Below, in pieces: positions 1 to 8,893 of a DNA stretch of 50,005 bases (within the stretch, counting starts at the first letter, position 1; the number at the start of each line of letters is the position of its first letter). The notes beneath the pieces were generated by a model, which saw nothing but the letters and a program-made list of their open reading frames with translations, had not been told where the DNA came from and ran no database searches. Origin of the DNA: Acidimicrobiales bacterium (GTDB lineage: Bacteria > Actinomycetota > Acidimicrobiia > Acidimicrobiales > Aldehydirespiratoraceae). The DNA is taken from NCBI GenBank assembly GCA_029263195.1, contig JAJCXX010000036.1, forward strand, positions 1 to 50,005, read 5' to 3'. The position numbers were made by a program, and so were the translations under genes.

Positions 1-44
1 CTCTCAAGGTGGTAGCACGGGTTCAAATCCCGTACGGGGTACCA
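1..44 (+). tRNA. tRNA 3' end (partial, identity not determined)
   Basis: The window opens inside a tRNA. A T arm is visible at 17-33 (stem ACGGG, loop TTCAAAT, stem CCCGT), followed by the 3' acceptor strand ACGGGGT at 34-40, discriminator A at 41 and an encoded CCA at 42-44. The anticodon lies outside the window, so the amino acid cannot be assigned. A G1-U72 pair and discriminator A would be compatible with a leucine tRNA, but this is a guess. Confidence 0.75.
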
Positions 45-500
45 GCAAAAGGCCAGGTCAGAGCCACGTCTTGAAGCGGCGCCGCGAGCCGATGTCGAAC
101 GGTCAGAATTGCTCGCCACGCTGTCGGTCTGCAAACAGAAGTCGACAGACCTACGCAGGGCGGGATCAGAACCGATGACGGCTCAACCGATGACTTCTGG
201 CCTTCTAGTCACGTGTCAGCCTCTCAGTCCTGGGATACGAGTGGCACTCTAGAGTTCGACCTGATCGCCGAGCTCACTCCTCCTTGCCTCTCGCTCTCGG
301 TGTCAAAGGGGGGATAGGGCTTGTGGAGATTGGCGGTGGATGACCCGTGACCCGGTCCGTTTCCTGTTGACGCTTTGACTTGTCATTCTTGACTCCCGTC
401 ACGCAAGGCCCGCGGTCTTCGCCCGAGCTGGAGCGGATTCGTCCGTCGATGGAGGCCGCTCAGGGCGCCGGCTACCGCAGGATGACACTGGATGCGCGTT

Positions 501-535
501 GGGGGATGTGAGTTCAAGTCCCCCTCCGACACGTA
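501..535 (+). other. Degenerate tRNA 3'-end-like sequence, possible old attachment site
   Basis: The stretch contains a T-loop-like AGTTCAAGTCCCC motif between G-rich and C-rich blocks, and its antisense reading gives the familiar artefact string VSEGDLNSH that arises from tRNA 3' ends. The T stem does not pair properly, so it is not a working tRNA. It abuts the 3' end of a recombinase-like remnant, an arrangement typical of elements whose integrase gene ends at the attachment site. The attachment-site role is inference. Confidence 0.35.
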
Positions 536-780
536 CGGAACTCCACACCTCCGGATCCGGAGATGTGGAGTTTCGCCATTTTTCGGCTGTGATCGTAGGT
601 GATGGCGAGCTGGCGGCCTCCTAGACCTTGCGCCGATCCTCGCGCATTGCGGGATCGCGACGTTTCCCTGCATCCGTTCGACCAGTTAGCGGATTTCGGC
701 GGCGGTCATACCTTCGCCGGTGGTCACCTTGCGGAGTCGCAGTTCGGCCGCCTCGCGTCGGCCGAGGGTCTTGGTCATCC
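519..780 (-). pseudogene. Remnant of a site-specific recombinase C-terminus
   Basis: Two minus-strand fragments in different frames look like the end of a large serine recombinase: one reads LGRREAAELRLRKVTTGEG followed by MTAAEIR and a stop, the next reads GRQLAITYDHSRK and ends in CRRGT just at the degenerate tRNA end. Recombinases of this family often end in a strand written LxLTYDH and a VGGGT tail that coincides with their attachment site. Identification rests on short motifs and needs a translated search; the gene is certainly not functional. Confidence 0.35.
539..572. terminator. 34-nt near-perfect inverted repeat
   Basis: The two 17-nt arms (AACTCCACA-C-CTCCGGA and its complement) differ at one position and touch in the middle. 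On the plus strand the hairpin is followed at 577-583 by a short T run, so it could terminate transcription coming from the tRNA side. On the minus strand the same bases form the tail of the recombinase-like remnant. Confidence 0.45.
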
Positions 781-784
781 AGCC

Positions 785-1260
785 GGGGATCTGACAGTCC
801 CCCGTCGCGGGCGACTATTCCCGACAGCAATTTGATGACCAAGTCACCGAACCTGATCTGTCCGCTCTTGCAGATGCCCGAACGGCGAAGTACGGCTCGA
901 GCGGGGGCGACACCTCGCGAGGTGAGAAGGGCTTGCTGGCGTAGTCGTCGGCGCCGGCCAGGGGCCCGGTCACTCACTGCTGTTCCTCGCGGAGGGCGGT
1001 CATCATGATCACCGAAGTAGAGGGGGTTTCTCTCAACTGCTCGAGGATCTTCATGCCGTTGACCCCCGGAAGCTTCACCTCCAGCAGAATCAGATCGAAC
1101 GCATGCGGGTCGAGTTGATCGAGTGCTTCGTCGCTGGTGGCTGCCTCGGTCACGGCCTCTTCTCGGTCATGGAGATCGAAACAACTCAGAAACCCTCGAA
1201 CGATTCGGATCCGATTTTTCGTTGCGTCGTTAATCTTCGCATCGTCCCAGATCCCCCTTG
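785..1260 (-). pseudogene. Fossil OmpR/PhoB-type response regulator
   Basis: A receiver domain is recognisable: EAATSDEALDQL, then FDLILLEVKLPGVNGMKIL, then STSVIMMTALREEQ and a stop at 974-976. The reading continues in another frame as AGADDYASKPFSPREV, the usual region around the conserved Lys, and then shifts again to IRFGDLVIKLL, the start of a winged-helix output domain. The phospho-acceptor Asp of the LLD motif is now Glu (LLEVKLPG). At least two frameshifts and a stop separate the pieces, and the 5' end runs into the upstream region of the lipoprotein gene on the other strand. Confidence 0.7.
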
Positions 1261-1282
1261 GGACACTCGAAAGGATCGAACA

Positions 1283-2278
1283 ATGTTTGCGAGACCGAAG
1301 ACTCACGCCGGGCGACCTGCCCGCACACAGCGACGATGGGCGGCGCTCGCTGCGCTCCTCGCCCTTGCTCTACTGGCGGCTGCCTGCGGCGATGACGACA
1401 TCGGAATTGGCAGTGAGGGCGCCCCCGCAGCTGTCGACGCCGAAATCCCCGACGATGAGATGGTCGACGATGAGATGGTCGACGGTCGCCCCGAGCTCGA
1501 GGTCAGCTTCGAGGGACTCGAAGGGCTAGGCGCCGATTTTGAGTACGAGGTCTGGACCATCGTCGACGGAACCCCCGTCAGCGGCGGGATCTTCGACATC
1601 ACCGATGATGGGTCGGTAGAGATCGCCGGTCAGGACCGCCTCTATGGCCATGAGGGCGCTGGTGCCGTCGTGATCACCATCGAACCCGCGGTCGACAACG
1701 ATCCGGCTCCGGCCGCAACTCACGTTCTCGCCGGGGACGTTGACGATGACGGCAGGTTCGAACTGTCGATCAGTCACCCAGCCGCCCTCGGCACCGACTT
1801 CGCCGATGTGATGGGAAGCTTCATCCTCGGAACGCCCACCAACGATCCCGATCCAGACGAGCTGTCCGGCGTCTGGTTCCTGAGCGTCCCTGGCCCCGAG
1901 ACGAGCCTGGTGCTTCCCGCCCTTCCGGCCGGATGGGCCTACGAGGGTTGGGTCGTCATCGACGGTCAGCCGGTCTCGACTGGCCGCTTCCTGACCGCGA
2001 CCGGCGCCGACGACTTCGGTGATTTCTCCGGTCCCATCGATGGCCCTCCGTTCCCTGGCGAGGACTTCATCACCAACGCCCCGGAGGGTCTCACTTTCCC
2101 GACCGACCTGACTACGGCAACGATTGTCATCAGCGTTGAGCCAGACGCCGACAACAGCCCGGCCCCGTTTGCCCTCAAACCGCTGGTCGCTGAGGTACCC
2201 GATGGCATCGGCGATCATGAGAACGTCGATCTCGGCGCGGGCCCTGTGGCCATCTTCGGCGCCGGCTCGATTGGCTGA
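1283..2278 (+). CDS. Lipoprotein with two RskA-like (anti-sigma-K C-terminal) domains
   Basis: The 331-residue product has a basic start, a hydrophobic segment and a lipobox ending at Cys35 (LAAAC), so it should be a membrane-anchored lipoprotein facing outward. An acidic linker with a DDEMV duplication follows. Two related beta-rich repeats then occur (about 75-170 and 205-310), each with the signature YEVWTIVDGTPVSGGIF or YEGWVVIDGQPVSTGRF and later VVITIEPAVDN or IVISVEPDADN. These resemble the extracytoplasmic half of RskA-type anti-sigma factors, but no zinc-binding ASD domain or sigma-binding region is present. The ATG at 1283 is preceded by AAAGGA; longer in-frame upstream extensions lack a signal peptide at their start. 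Function unknown; a substrate- or signal-sensing surface protein is possible. Confidence 0.7.
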   Translation: MFARPKTHAGRPARTQRRWAALAALLALALLAAACGDDDIGIGSEGAPAAVDAEIPDDEMVDDEMVDGRPELEVSFEGLEGLGADFEYEVWTIVDGTPVSGGIFDITDDGSVEIAGQDRLYGHEGAGAVVITIEPAVDNDPAPAATHVLAGDVDDDGRFELSISHPAALGTDFADVMGSFILGTPTNDPDPDELSGVWFLSVPGPETSLVLPALPAGWAYEGWVVIDGQPVSTGRFLTATGADDFGDFSGPIDGPPFPGEDFITNAPEGLTFPTDLTTATIVISVEPDADNSPAPFALKPLVAEVPDGIGDHENVDLGAGPVAIFGAGSIG

Positions 2279-2348
2279 CCCACCGAGCTCGCCCGGACCC
2301 CACACGCGAGCCGACACGGCGAGGGGCCAGACCTAACGGATTCGGCCT

Positions 2349-2388
2349 GGCACCGTTGCGTTGATCGGTCGATCAACGCAACGGTGCC
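2349..2388. terminator. Perfect 19-bp inverted repeat
   Basis: Two exact 19-nt arms beginning GGCACCGTTGCGTTGATCG are separated by only 2 nt. It lies 70 nt past the stop of the RskA-like lipoprotein gene. There is no T tract, so it may act as a stand-alone hairpin terminator, an mRNA stabiliser or a protein-binding palindrome. Confidence 0.5.
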
Positions 2389-2832
2389 GTAGTGGTTGTG
2401 TGTCGACGTCGCTGTCACCCAGTGTCGGTGAGGACTTTGGTCCGAACGTGTACGAGGTTGGCGCTCCCGGCGGAATCGATGTGAACGATGCGCTTGGGAC
2501 GAGTTCACCGTTCCGGGGGAGCTTGAGGTGGCCTATCCTGTGCGGGCCTGATTGATGATTCTGGTGGGCGTTGAGCTGCTGAAACGATTGACCTTCAGGC
2601 TGCAGTGGGCAACTCGATTGAGCCAGAATCGGCCGGTGGAGTTGAGGTACGAGACGCCCCTCCGACACCAAGACGCTTGCGACATTCCGGGGCTTCACGG
2701 CTCCGGAGTTCTTCGTGTTGTGTCACGTGTCATCGATTTGTCACCAGAACTCCCGAGACTGAAGCCGGGAATCGCACAACCGACACACCACCCGACGGGA
2801 CCGAATCCCTCAAGACGCGTCTCAGGGGACCG
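2389..2832. other. Intergenic region, nothing recognised
   Basis: No convincing coding frame, RNA gene or repeat was found between the palindrome and the next lipoprotein gene. Short frames on both strands lack ribosome sites and coding-like composition. It presumably carries the promoter of the downstream gene. Confidence 0.4.
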
Positions 2833-3516
2833 ATGGTTCCGGGCATGCGTAGAACAAAAGGGACTTCCAACGAACACGTGTTCCGCAGCCGAGTGTGGAG
2901 TGGATCCGCCTCCGCCGTCGGTCTGCTATTGACCTTGTTGCTGCTTGCCTCGTGCGGATCTGCCAGTGACCCTTCGGCCGAAGCTCCTTCGGGGAGTCAA
3001 CCCGCCGCCGGGATCTTTCGAATCGCCGAGCCTGACATCAACTGTGGAGCTTCACCCACGAGCCTCTCGGCAGCGATGAATATCGACATTGATCGAACGG
3101 ACTGCCTCTACGCGGCTCCTGTCACCCTCACTGCTGAAGCCCCGGGGAAGATCAACTTCCTCATCAGCCCACCTGCGGTCGAGTGTGCGGTTGATGTCCT
3201 GAACAAGGACGGATCAACGAACTTCTCGTTCTCACTCGATAGCAGCAAGACCGTGGATGCTTGGGTACTCGACACCGGCGAGGGCATGATCCTGTCTGAC
3301 AAGGACGGCGGCACGTGCCGATTCCAGGTCAGCTGGACACCATCGGCCGCTGCGCCGCTTACGACCACAACCACGACAGCGACACCGACCACCACCTCGA
3401 CGACGATGACCACGACCACGACCACGACTGCGGCACCGACCACGACAACGACTGCGGCACCGACCACAACGACGACTACGCCGCCACCGACCACCACATC
3501 CAACGTCGGTAGCTGA
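2833..3516 (+). CDS. Putative lipoprotein with Thr-rich C-terminal tail
   Basis: This 227-residue protein has a long basic n-region, a Leu-rich core and a lipobox ending in Cys41 (LLLASCGS). The middle (about 60-170) contains four cysteines and beta-like alternation, ending in CRFQVSWTPS. The last 60 residues are almost only Thr with Ala and Pro, encoded by imperfect ACC/ACG repeats; such tails usually act as extended wall-spanning linkers. The start at 2833 follows AGGGGA; ATG at 2845 is an alternative. I do not recognise a family for the globular part. Confidence 0.6.
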   Translation: MVPGMRRTKGTSNEHVFRSRVWSGSASAVGLLLTLLLLASCGSASDPSAEAPSGSQPAAGIFRIAEPDINCGASPTSLSAAMNIDIDRTDCLYAAPVTLTAEAPGKINFLISPPAVECAVDVLNKDGSTNFSFSLDSSKTVDAWVLDTGEGMILSDKDGGTCRFQVSWTPSAAAPLTTTTTTATPTTTSTTMTTTTTTTAAPTTTTTAAPTTTTTTPPPTTTSNVGS

Positions 3517-3544
3517 TCCAACACCCGGCAGAGGAGTGCCCAGT

Positions 3545-5161
3545 ATGAAGCGTCGAACACTGGCTGTCTGCCTCGTTGTTTCGATGACGATGACTGGCGT
3601 GATGTCAGTTTCTCCGCCGGCTGGTGGGGTGGCCAGGTTCGGCGACGTTGATTCGGACAGGTTCTTCACTGATCCGGTGCAGTGGATGGTCGACAACGCC
3701 ATCACCACCGGCATTTCTCCGACGTGTTTCGGTCCTGATGATCCGGTGACGCGTGGTCAGGCGGCGGCGTTCATATGGCGTATGGAGGGTTCCCCGGCCC
3801 CCGGTGCTGCCCATGTCTTTGGTGATGTAGTAGCCCAGTGGCAACAGGACCCGGTGTCGTGGATCTTCAACAACGGCATCACCATTGGTACGACCGCGAC
3901 GACCTATTCGCCCGATGACCATCTCACTCGCGGTCAGTTGGCGGTGTTGTTACATCGCTTGGAGGGTTCTCCTGAGGCTCCGCCTCCGATTCAGTTTTCT
4001 GATGTGGTCAGGGCTTGGCAGATCACACCGGTGGGCTGGGTGCTGCAACAAGGCATCACCACGGGCACCTCGTCGACAACGTTCTCGCCTGATGACACGG
4101 TCACCAGGGGTCAGTTGGCGACGTTCTTCTACCGCTACAAGGGTTCGCCGGAGGTCGTCATCGACTCCGAGTCACCCGGATGCAGCGCTCATGCGACGTT
4201 CGAGGCGCTTGACGGGATCAACACCATCGGCGACTTCACCAGCTTTGTGTCCCATGGCCCGTCCACGTGGGAGCTGTCGGTTCCAGGTATCGAGGAGCTT
4301 CGGATCGTCTCGACCGCGGACGGCGCCGAGCAACCCGCCTTCTGGCTCCCTCCGACTGGCGACGGCGATCAGCCAGTGTTGGTGGTACTGCACTCCTGGA
4401 GCGCCCCGTACACCCAGCACGCTGGGATTCCCTTCGCAATGTGGGCCCAGGAAAACGGTTGGGCCGTCATCGCCCCGGATTTCCGTGGCAGGAACGACGA
4501 CGCCGACGCGGTCGGATCCGAGCTGGCGGTCCAGGATGCGGCCGATGCGATCGACTATGCCGTCGCCCAGTCCGGGGTGGACGCCGATCGCGTGTACGTC
4601 GTCGGCTACTCCGGCGGCGGGATGATGGCGCTCCTGCTTGCCGGCCGACACCCCGACAAGGTCAGCGCGGTCTCGGCCTGGGGACCGCCCCACGACCTCG
4701 TCGAGTTCTACGACTTCTCGCGAAGGCTGGGCCGGGGCTACGCCAGCGACATCTCGCTGGCCTGCGGAGGTGACCCGACGGAGGCCGGCCCCGTTCAAGA
4801 CGAATGCTTGGCCCGTAGTCCGGTGACCTACCTGGACTCGGCTCGTGACCACGGGGTTCCGGTATTCGTCGCTCAGGGCATCCGCGATCCCTACGTGCCT
4901 CCGAGTGTCGCCGCCGAGGTGTTCAATCAGTTGGCCGACCCTGAGGACCGCCTCAGCGCCGCCGAGGTGGACCTCTTCGGTCGGGGAACTGTTCCCGACG
5001 AACTCTCGGATTGGACCAGAACCGCGACGTACTTCGGGTACGGGGATCCCGCTCCCGTCTTCGCTCGGCAGTCGGGTCCGGCGCTGCTCGTCTACTTCCA
5101 ATCAGGCCACGACATGGTCTACAACGCGACTGCACGGTGGTTCGCCTCTGACCCTCGCTGA
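3545..5161 (+). CDS. SLH-domain surface protein fused to an alpha/beta-hydrolase
   Basis: The 538-residue product starts with a signal peptide. Three S-layer-homology repeats follow (about 32-85, 92-145, 152-205), each with a FGDV or FSDV opening, a GIT.GT core and a TRGQ.A.F motif, which should bind it to the cell wall. Residues 235-538 form an alpha/beta-hydrolase of the prolyl-oligopeptidase/esterase kind: HSW near the oxyanion region, nucleophile elbow GYSGG with Ser356, and His522 in SGHDMVY. It therefore probably is a wall-attached esterase or peptidase. Start chosen at ATG 3545 because GAGGAG sits 8 nt upstream; a GTG at 3536 would overlap that site. Confidence 0.8.
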   Translation: MKRRTLAVCLVVSMTMTGVMSVSPPAGGVARFGDVDSDRFFTDPVQWMVDNAITTGISPTCFGPDDPVTRGQAAAFIWRMEGSPAPGAAHVFGDVVAQWQQDPVSWIFNNGITIGTTATTYSPDDHLTRGQLAVLLHRLEGSPEAPPPIQFSDVVRAWQITPVGWVLQQGITTGTSSTTFSPDDTVTRGQLATFFYRYKGSPEVVIDSESPGCSAHATFEALDGINTIGDFTSFVSHGPSTWELSVPGIEELRIVSTADGAEQPAFWLPPTGDGDQPVLVVLHSWSAPYTQHAGIPFAMWAQENGWAVIAPDFRGRNDDADAVGSELAVQDAADAIDYAVAQSGVDADRVYVVGYSGGGMMALLLAGRHPDKVSAVSAWGPPHDLVEFYDFSRRLGRGYASDISLACGGDPTEAGPVQDECLARSPVTYLDSARDHGVPVFVAQGIRDPYVPPSVAAEVFNQLADPEDRLSAAEVDLFGRGTVPDELSDWTRTATYFGYGDPAPVFARQSGPALLVYFQSGHDMVYNATARWFASDPR

Positions 5162-5408
5162 GCGCCGCCACCGTGACGGGCTTTGCGTCGTGAGGTCGGG
5201 GTAATCTCGGATCGTGTCGATCCGGTCGAGCGATCACCAGAGTCAGCAGCAAGAACACGCCGAATAGGGCTGCGATCGGCGGAATGAATCGCATGCTGTT
5301 GGAATTCTGAAGTACTTCCTACCGATCTTCCGCGCGGATTCGCGTTCTGGCTGCCGATGGGCTATTGGCAGCAAGTCTGCGCTGATGTAGAACGACAAGG
5401 AGCTGAGC

Positions 5409-6374
5409 ATGGGGCGAATCGCCGCTCTCGATGGGTTGCGCGCCGTGGCCATCGCGATGGTCATCGGGTATCACATCGACAAATCTGTCGTGCCGGCCGG
5501 ACACTGGGGGGTCCCGCTGTTCTTAGTCCTGTCCGGGTTCGTGATCACTGCCTCGATCTGTGCCGAGGTGGACCGGTCCGGTCGGCTCGATCTCGGCTCG
5601 TTCTACCGCAAGCGCCTCCTTCGCTTGCTCCCCGCCCTTCTGGCGGTCTGCCTCGTGATGCTCGCGGCGGGAACTGCATGGTCGCGCGTCGCTCCGACGC
5701 TTGGTCTGTACGCCAACTACGCGCGCGTCGACGGTCTCGACTTGGGACGGCTGACACACACCTGGTTCATCGCGGTGATCGCCCACTTCTATCTGCTGTG
5801 GCCGCTGGTCATCGGGTGGCTCCCGCGCCAGCATCGGACCCGCGTCATCGGAGTCCTCGCCTTGCTGGCGATCGCTTGGAGGGCTGTCGCTATCGGCGCC
5901 CTCTCGCCGGGTTGGGTGTACAACGCGACCGACACAAACGCGGCGGCGCTCTTCGTGGGGGCCTACCTGGCCGTTGCCGGCCTCACAATCTGGCAGGCGG
6001 TAGCCAAGTGGTCGGTTCCCGGCCTACTCGCGCTCATGCTGTTGCCGGTCTTCGGCGACGAGGGCCGGGCCGTCCTCTGGGGTGGCTTCGTGGCCTTGGC
6101 CCTCTCCGCCATGGCCGTCCAGTACGCGTCGACCGGCCCGGCATGGTTGGAGAACCGGGTCCTCCTGCGTGTCGCCGAGGTGTCCTTCGGGCTCTACCTC
6201 TGGCACTACGTCTTCGTCCGCTCGGACATCCCCTTGTGGACCGCCCTCGTCCTGACTGCCGCGGCGACTGTTGCGTCGTGGTGTCTCGTGGAACGGCCGG
6301 TCCTGCGCTGGGACGCCAAGCTCCGGGATCGCAAGAGCGCTCCTCGTCGGCACGAGTTGCCCTTGCCGCGATGA
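5409..6374 (+). CDS. Membrane acyltransferase, acyltransferase-3 family
   Basis: The 321-residue, strongly hydrophobic protein begins with the family signature ALDGLRAVAIAMVIGYH (catalytic-type His22), then GVPLFLVLSGFVIT and FYRKRLLRLLPAL, all typical of OafA/YrhL-like integral membrane O-acyltransferases that modify surface polysaccharides, peptidoglycan or antibiotics. About ten membrane segments can be counted. It is slightly short for the family but shows all N-terminal motifs. An AAGGAG site precedes the ATG. Substrate cannot be told from sequence. Confidence 0.85.
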   Translation: MGRIAALDGLRAVAIAMVIGYHIDKSVVPAGHWGVPLFLVLSGFVITASICAEVDRSGRLDLGSFYRKRLLRLLPALLAVCLVMLAAGTAWSRVAPTLGLYANYARVDGLDLGRLTHTWFIAVIAHFYLLWPLVIGWLPRQHRTRVIGVLALLAIAWRAVAIGALSPGWVYNATDTNAAALFVGAYLAVAGLTIWQAVAKWSVPGLLALMLLPVFGDEGRAVLWGGFVALALSAMAVQYASTGPAWLENRVLLRVAEVSFGLYLWHYVFVRSDIPLWTALVLTAAATVASWCLVERPVLRWDAKLRDRKSAPRRHELPLPR

Positions 6375-6494
6375 GTACTGTGTGTGGTAGAGTGGTCATG
6401 CGTAGTGAGCATCACTAGAGAGACCCACGACGGCGTAGCGCTGGATCCGCCGGCACTCAGGGCTGCTCCAGCGATGCACGGGAGGCGGCCGAGT

Positions 6495-7673
6495 GTGACC
6501 AGGACGTTCATCATCGTGAAGCGGCTCGTCCAGATCATGGTGGCGCTGAACGCCCTGGTCCTGGGACTGCTGGTGGTGTTCACCCTGACGGCCGGGGGCA
6601 GTGAGTCGCCAGACCTTGCCGTCGAGGAGCGTGCCGCGCTCGACGGGCGGGAGACGGCGGCCCCGGCGTCCGAACAAACCGACGAGGCCGAGGTTGTCGG
6701 CGTCGAGGTCACGGAGAGCTCGGGAACTTCCATCGACGCCGACGCCATTCCGGTCGAGGCGGTGGAGGCCAAGCCGACAGAGGGCGGGCCGGCGACCTCG
6801 GGAGAACCTCCGCCGTTCCCGGACCCGTTCGAGCCTGCGCCCAACGAGGTACAAGCGGGAGCCAAGCAGCTCGGGGCGTTGGTGGCCTACGCCATCACGA
6901 ACTACGAGGTCGATTCGTCGTTGACAGACGTGTTGGCCACGCTTCCGGTCGGTCCTGCTGTCGCCGACGCTCTGGCGTTGGAGGTGCAGACGGTGCATCA
7001 CCCCGAAATGTGGTCTCGCGGCACGGTGGAGTACGCCCAGCTCGGGGGTCACCTCGACGGCCGGATCTCGATCATGGTCGTGGTCCGCCAAGACGTGGGG
7101 GTCGAGGGCAGCCCGGAACCCGAGCGAACCGAGACCCGAACGGTTGACGTGCGTCTCGTGAGAGCGGAATCGGGAGTATGGGAGTTCGAGGAGATTGCCT
7201 CGGCGGGAGGTCAACCGGTCGAGCGGCCCGCTGCCCTCGCGCCGGTGGCTGCCTCGGTCGTTGACAATCCACGGATCAACCTCCCTGACTCGGCGATCTG
7301 GGACATCTACTCCGGTCACACAGATCACGCACTGCTCCAGACGATGCTCGACCTCGCGGCGCGGACCTCGTACTCCGTCGTCGTGTTGCACACCGGGCAT
7401 CCGGACCACGTGTTCGGGACGCCCCGGTTGAGCAATCACACGGTGGGACGAGCGGTCGACATCTACCAGGTCGGGTCGGACCTCGTGATCGACTCTCACG
7501 ACGTCACGTCGTCGCTCTATGCGGTGTCGGAGTTGTTGGTGTCGCGCACCGACATCGGGGAGTTCGGCAGTCCGTGGCGGTTTGACGACGCGGTCGCCCA
7601 CACCTTCACCAACCAGGTCCACCACGACCACATCCACATCGGGGTCTTCCAGGTGCCCCCCGCCGAGGAGTGA
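6495..7673 (+). CDS. Membrane-anchored M15/LAS-like peptidase domain protein
   Basis: The 392-residue protein has one membrane helix near the N-terminus (about 10-35), an acidic low-complexity linker (40-110), a middle domain of unknown type and a C-terminal domain with SNHTVGRAVDI (His315, Asp322) and HHDHIHIG (His379/His381). This SxHxxGxAxD plus HxH pattern is the zinc site of LAS/M15 peptidases such as D-Ala-D-Ala carboxypeptidases, so cell-wall peptide cleavage is likely. Start set at GTG 6495, which has GGAGG 9 nt upstream; an ATG at 6474 lacks a site. Identification rests on the motifs only. Confidence 0.65.
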   Translation: MTRTFIIVKRLVQIMVALNALVLGLLVVFTLTAGGSESPDLAVEERAALDGRETAAPASEQTDEAEVVGVEVTESSGTSIDADAIPVEAVEAKPTEGGPATSGEPPPFPDPFEPAPNEVQAGAKQLGALVAYAITNYEVDSSLTDVLATLPVGPAVADALALEVQTVHHPEMWSRGTVEYAQLGGHLDGRISIMVVVRQDVGVEGSPEPERTETRTVDVRLVRAESGVWEFEEIASAGGQPVERPAALAPVAASVVDNPRINLPDSAIWDIYSGHTDHALLQTMLDLAARTSYSVVVLHTGHPDHVFGTPRLSNHTVGRAVDIYQVGSDLVIDSHDVTSSLYAVSELLVSRTDIGEFGSPWRFDDAVAHTFTNQVHHDHIHIGVFQVPPAEE

Positions 7674-8050
7674 GTCGACCGCCGACCTGGTAGCGGGTCT
7701 CAATGCCTCGGCCGGCGCAGGCGAAGAACCCGACCGACAGAGCCCACTGCTGGGCACCGGCCGGCACATCGACCGCTATCAACGAACTCACGGCAACAGC
7801 GAGACCAAGGCTTCCTCACTCACCTTCCTCGACGAGAGCCGAAGCGGGCCGTATGAAGAGAGAGCGACAAGACGGTGGCTGCGAGCCACGCATATGGTGC
7901 CCGCCGAAGCGCCGGGCCGGGCCGACAATTCTCGACAGGGAGGGTGTTGCTACTATTTCCCGAGTTTCGATCCGGTTGGTTCTCGGCGCGATGGCTGGAT
8001 CGAGTGATGGTTGAGACGCTCTATAGCGTTGGACAGTTGCGGAGATCCCA
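7674..8050. other. 377-bp intergenic region
   Basis: I see no supported gene or RNA. Short frames on both strands have no ribosome site. The last 40 bases carry the ribosome site (GGAGAT) of the next lipoprotein gene. Confidence 0.4.
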
Positions 8051-8788
8051 ATGAGATCGGTGTTAGCGGTCGTTGTTGCTGCAGTTGTTGCGGTGTCGGC
8101 GTGTGCGGACAGTCAGACGCCATCGAGTGGTCCGGCCGCCACGAGTTCAACGGCGGCTAGCTCCACACCCTCGACTTCTGCACCGGCCGTTGTCACGACG
8201 ACCACCGCTGTGATCACGACGACGGTTGCCGTGATCACCACTACCACGGTGGAGACGCCGGCTTGTGACACGTCGTCCATTAAGCCGATCATTGCAACTC
8301 CCGCAGTGACTGAGGACGGGTTGCCGGTGGACGTACCGCTGTCCGGTTTTAGTGCCATCGAGGCGGCACTGTTGGAACATGCCCCGTGTGAGTACGCGGA
8401 GATAGCGGGCGGCCAGCCTGGTATCGCGATCTACGTTTTGCCTACGGTGAGCGAGGAGCGACGGTCGGAGATTGTTGAACTGGTGCGAGACGTTGCGCCG
8501 ACGGTGCAGCCGGTGAGATTCGAGGTAGCCGTGGCGTCACGCGCTCGAGCAGAGATCGTCTCCGATCTAGTTCGCGGAATCGACGCGTCGGCCATCCCGG
8601 CCGAATTCATCGGCGCCTCAATTGGCGTCGATGGTGTGGTGTCGGCATTTGTGTTTCCCCCTGATCTGGACCTTGCTGAGGTTCGGGCTCGGGTGGTGGA
8701 ACTGATCGGCGAGGACCCCGGGCCGGCGCTGCGCATCGAGCCTGGATCGAAAGCAGAGCCCCGAGTCGGGTTCGAAACTCAGCCCTAG
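8051..8788 (+). CDS. Putative secreted lipoprotein with Ser/Thr-rich linker
   Basis: The 245-residue protein has a signal peptide with lipobox VSAC, then a Ser/Thr linker (about 20-75) rich in TTT and VITTT runs. The C-terminal 160 residues form a mixed alpha/beta domain with two similar halves (AIYVLPTVSEERRSEIVELV and AFVFPPDLDLAEVRARVVEL), suggesting an internal duplication. GGAGAT lies 8 nt before the ATG. Family not recognised. Confidence 0.6.
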   Translation: MRSVLAVVVAAVVAVSACADSQTPSSGPAATSSTAASSTPSTSAPAVVTTTTAVITTTVAVITTTTVETPACDTSSIKPIIATPAVTEDGLPVDVPLSGFSAIEAALLEHAPCEYAEIAGGQPGIAIYVLPTVSEERRSEIVELVRDVAPTVQPVRFEVAVASRARAEIVSDLVRGIDASAIPAEFIGASIGVDGVVSAFVFPPDLDLAEVRARVVELIGEDPGPALRIEPGSKAEPRVGFETQP

Positions 8789-8893
8789 TCGGGTCGGTGT
8801 CCGCGGCGATCACCTTCCCCAACATGAGCTGCAATCCGACACCGCTTGAGGCCGAAACGGATTGACCCAGCCGCCGTTCGTTGTTGTCTAGTC

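Larger units (their letters stand above)
45..1282. other. 1.2-kb stretch without an intact gene
   Basis: No intact coding frame is supported here. From left to right it holds featureless spacer (45-500), a degenerate tRNA-like end (about 501-535), a long imperfect hairpin (539-572), and on the minus strand decayed remnants of a recombinase C-terminus and of an OmpR-type response regulator, each described separately. The frames shift repeatedly, which is why only short fragments of coding sense remain. Confidence 0.6.

Noticed and set aside
383..673. A minus-strand 96-codon frame with VSEGDLNSH
   Set aside because: Its distinctive part is the antisense reading of the degenerate tRNA end; used only as a hint for an old attachment site.
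3361..3500. Dense ACC/ACG repeats that could suggest a CRISPR or minisatellite locus
   Set aside because: They are in-frame Thr codons of a linker with no regular repeat-spacer pattern. No CRISPR array was found anywhere in the window.
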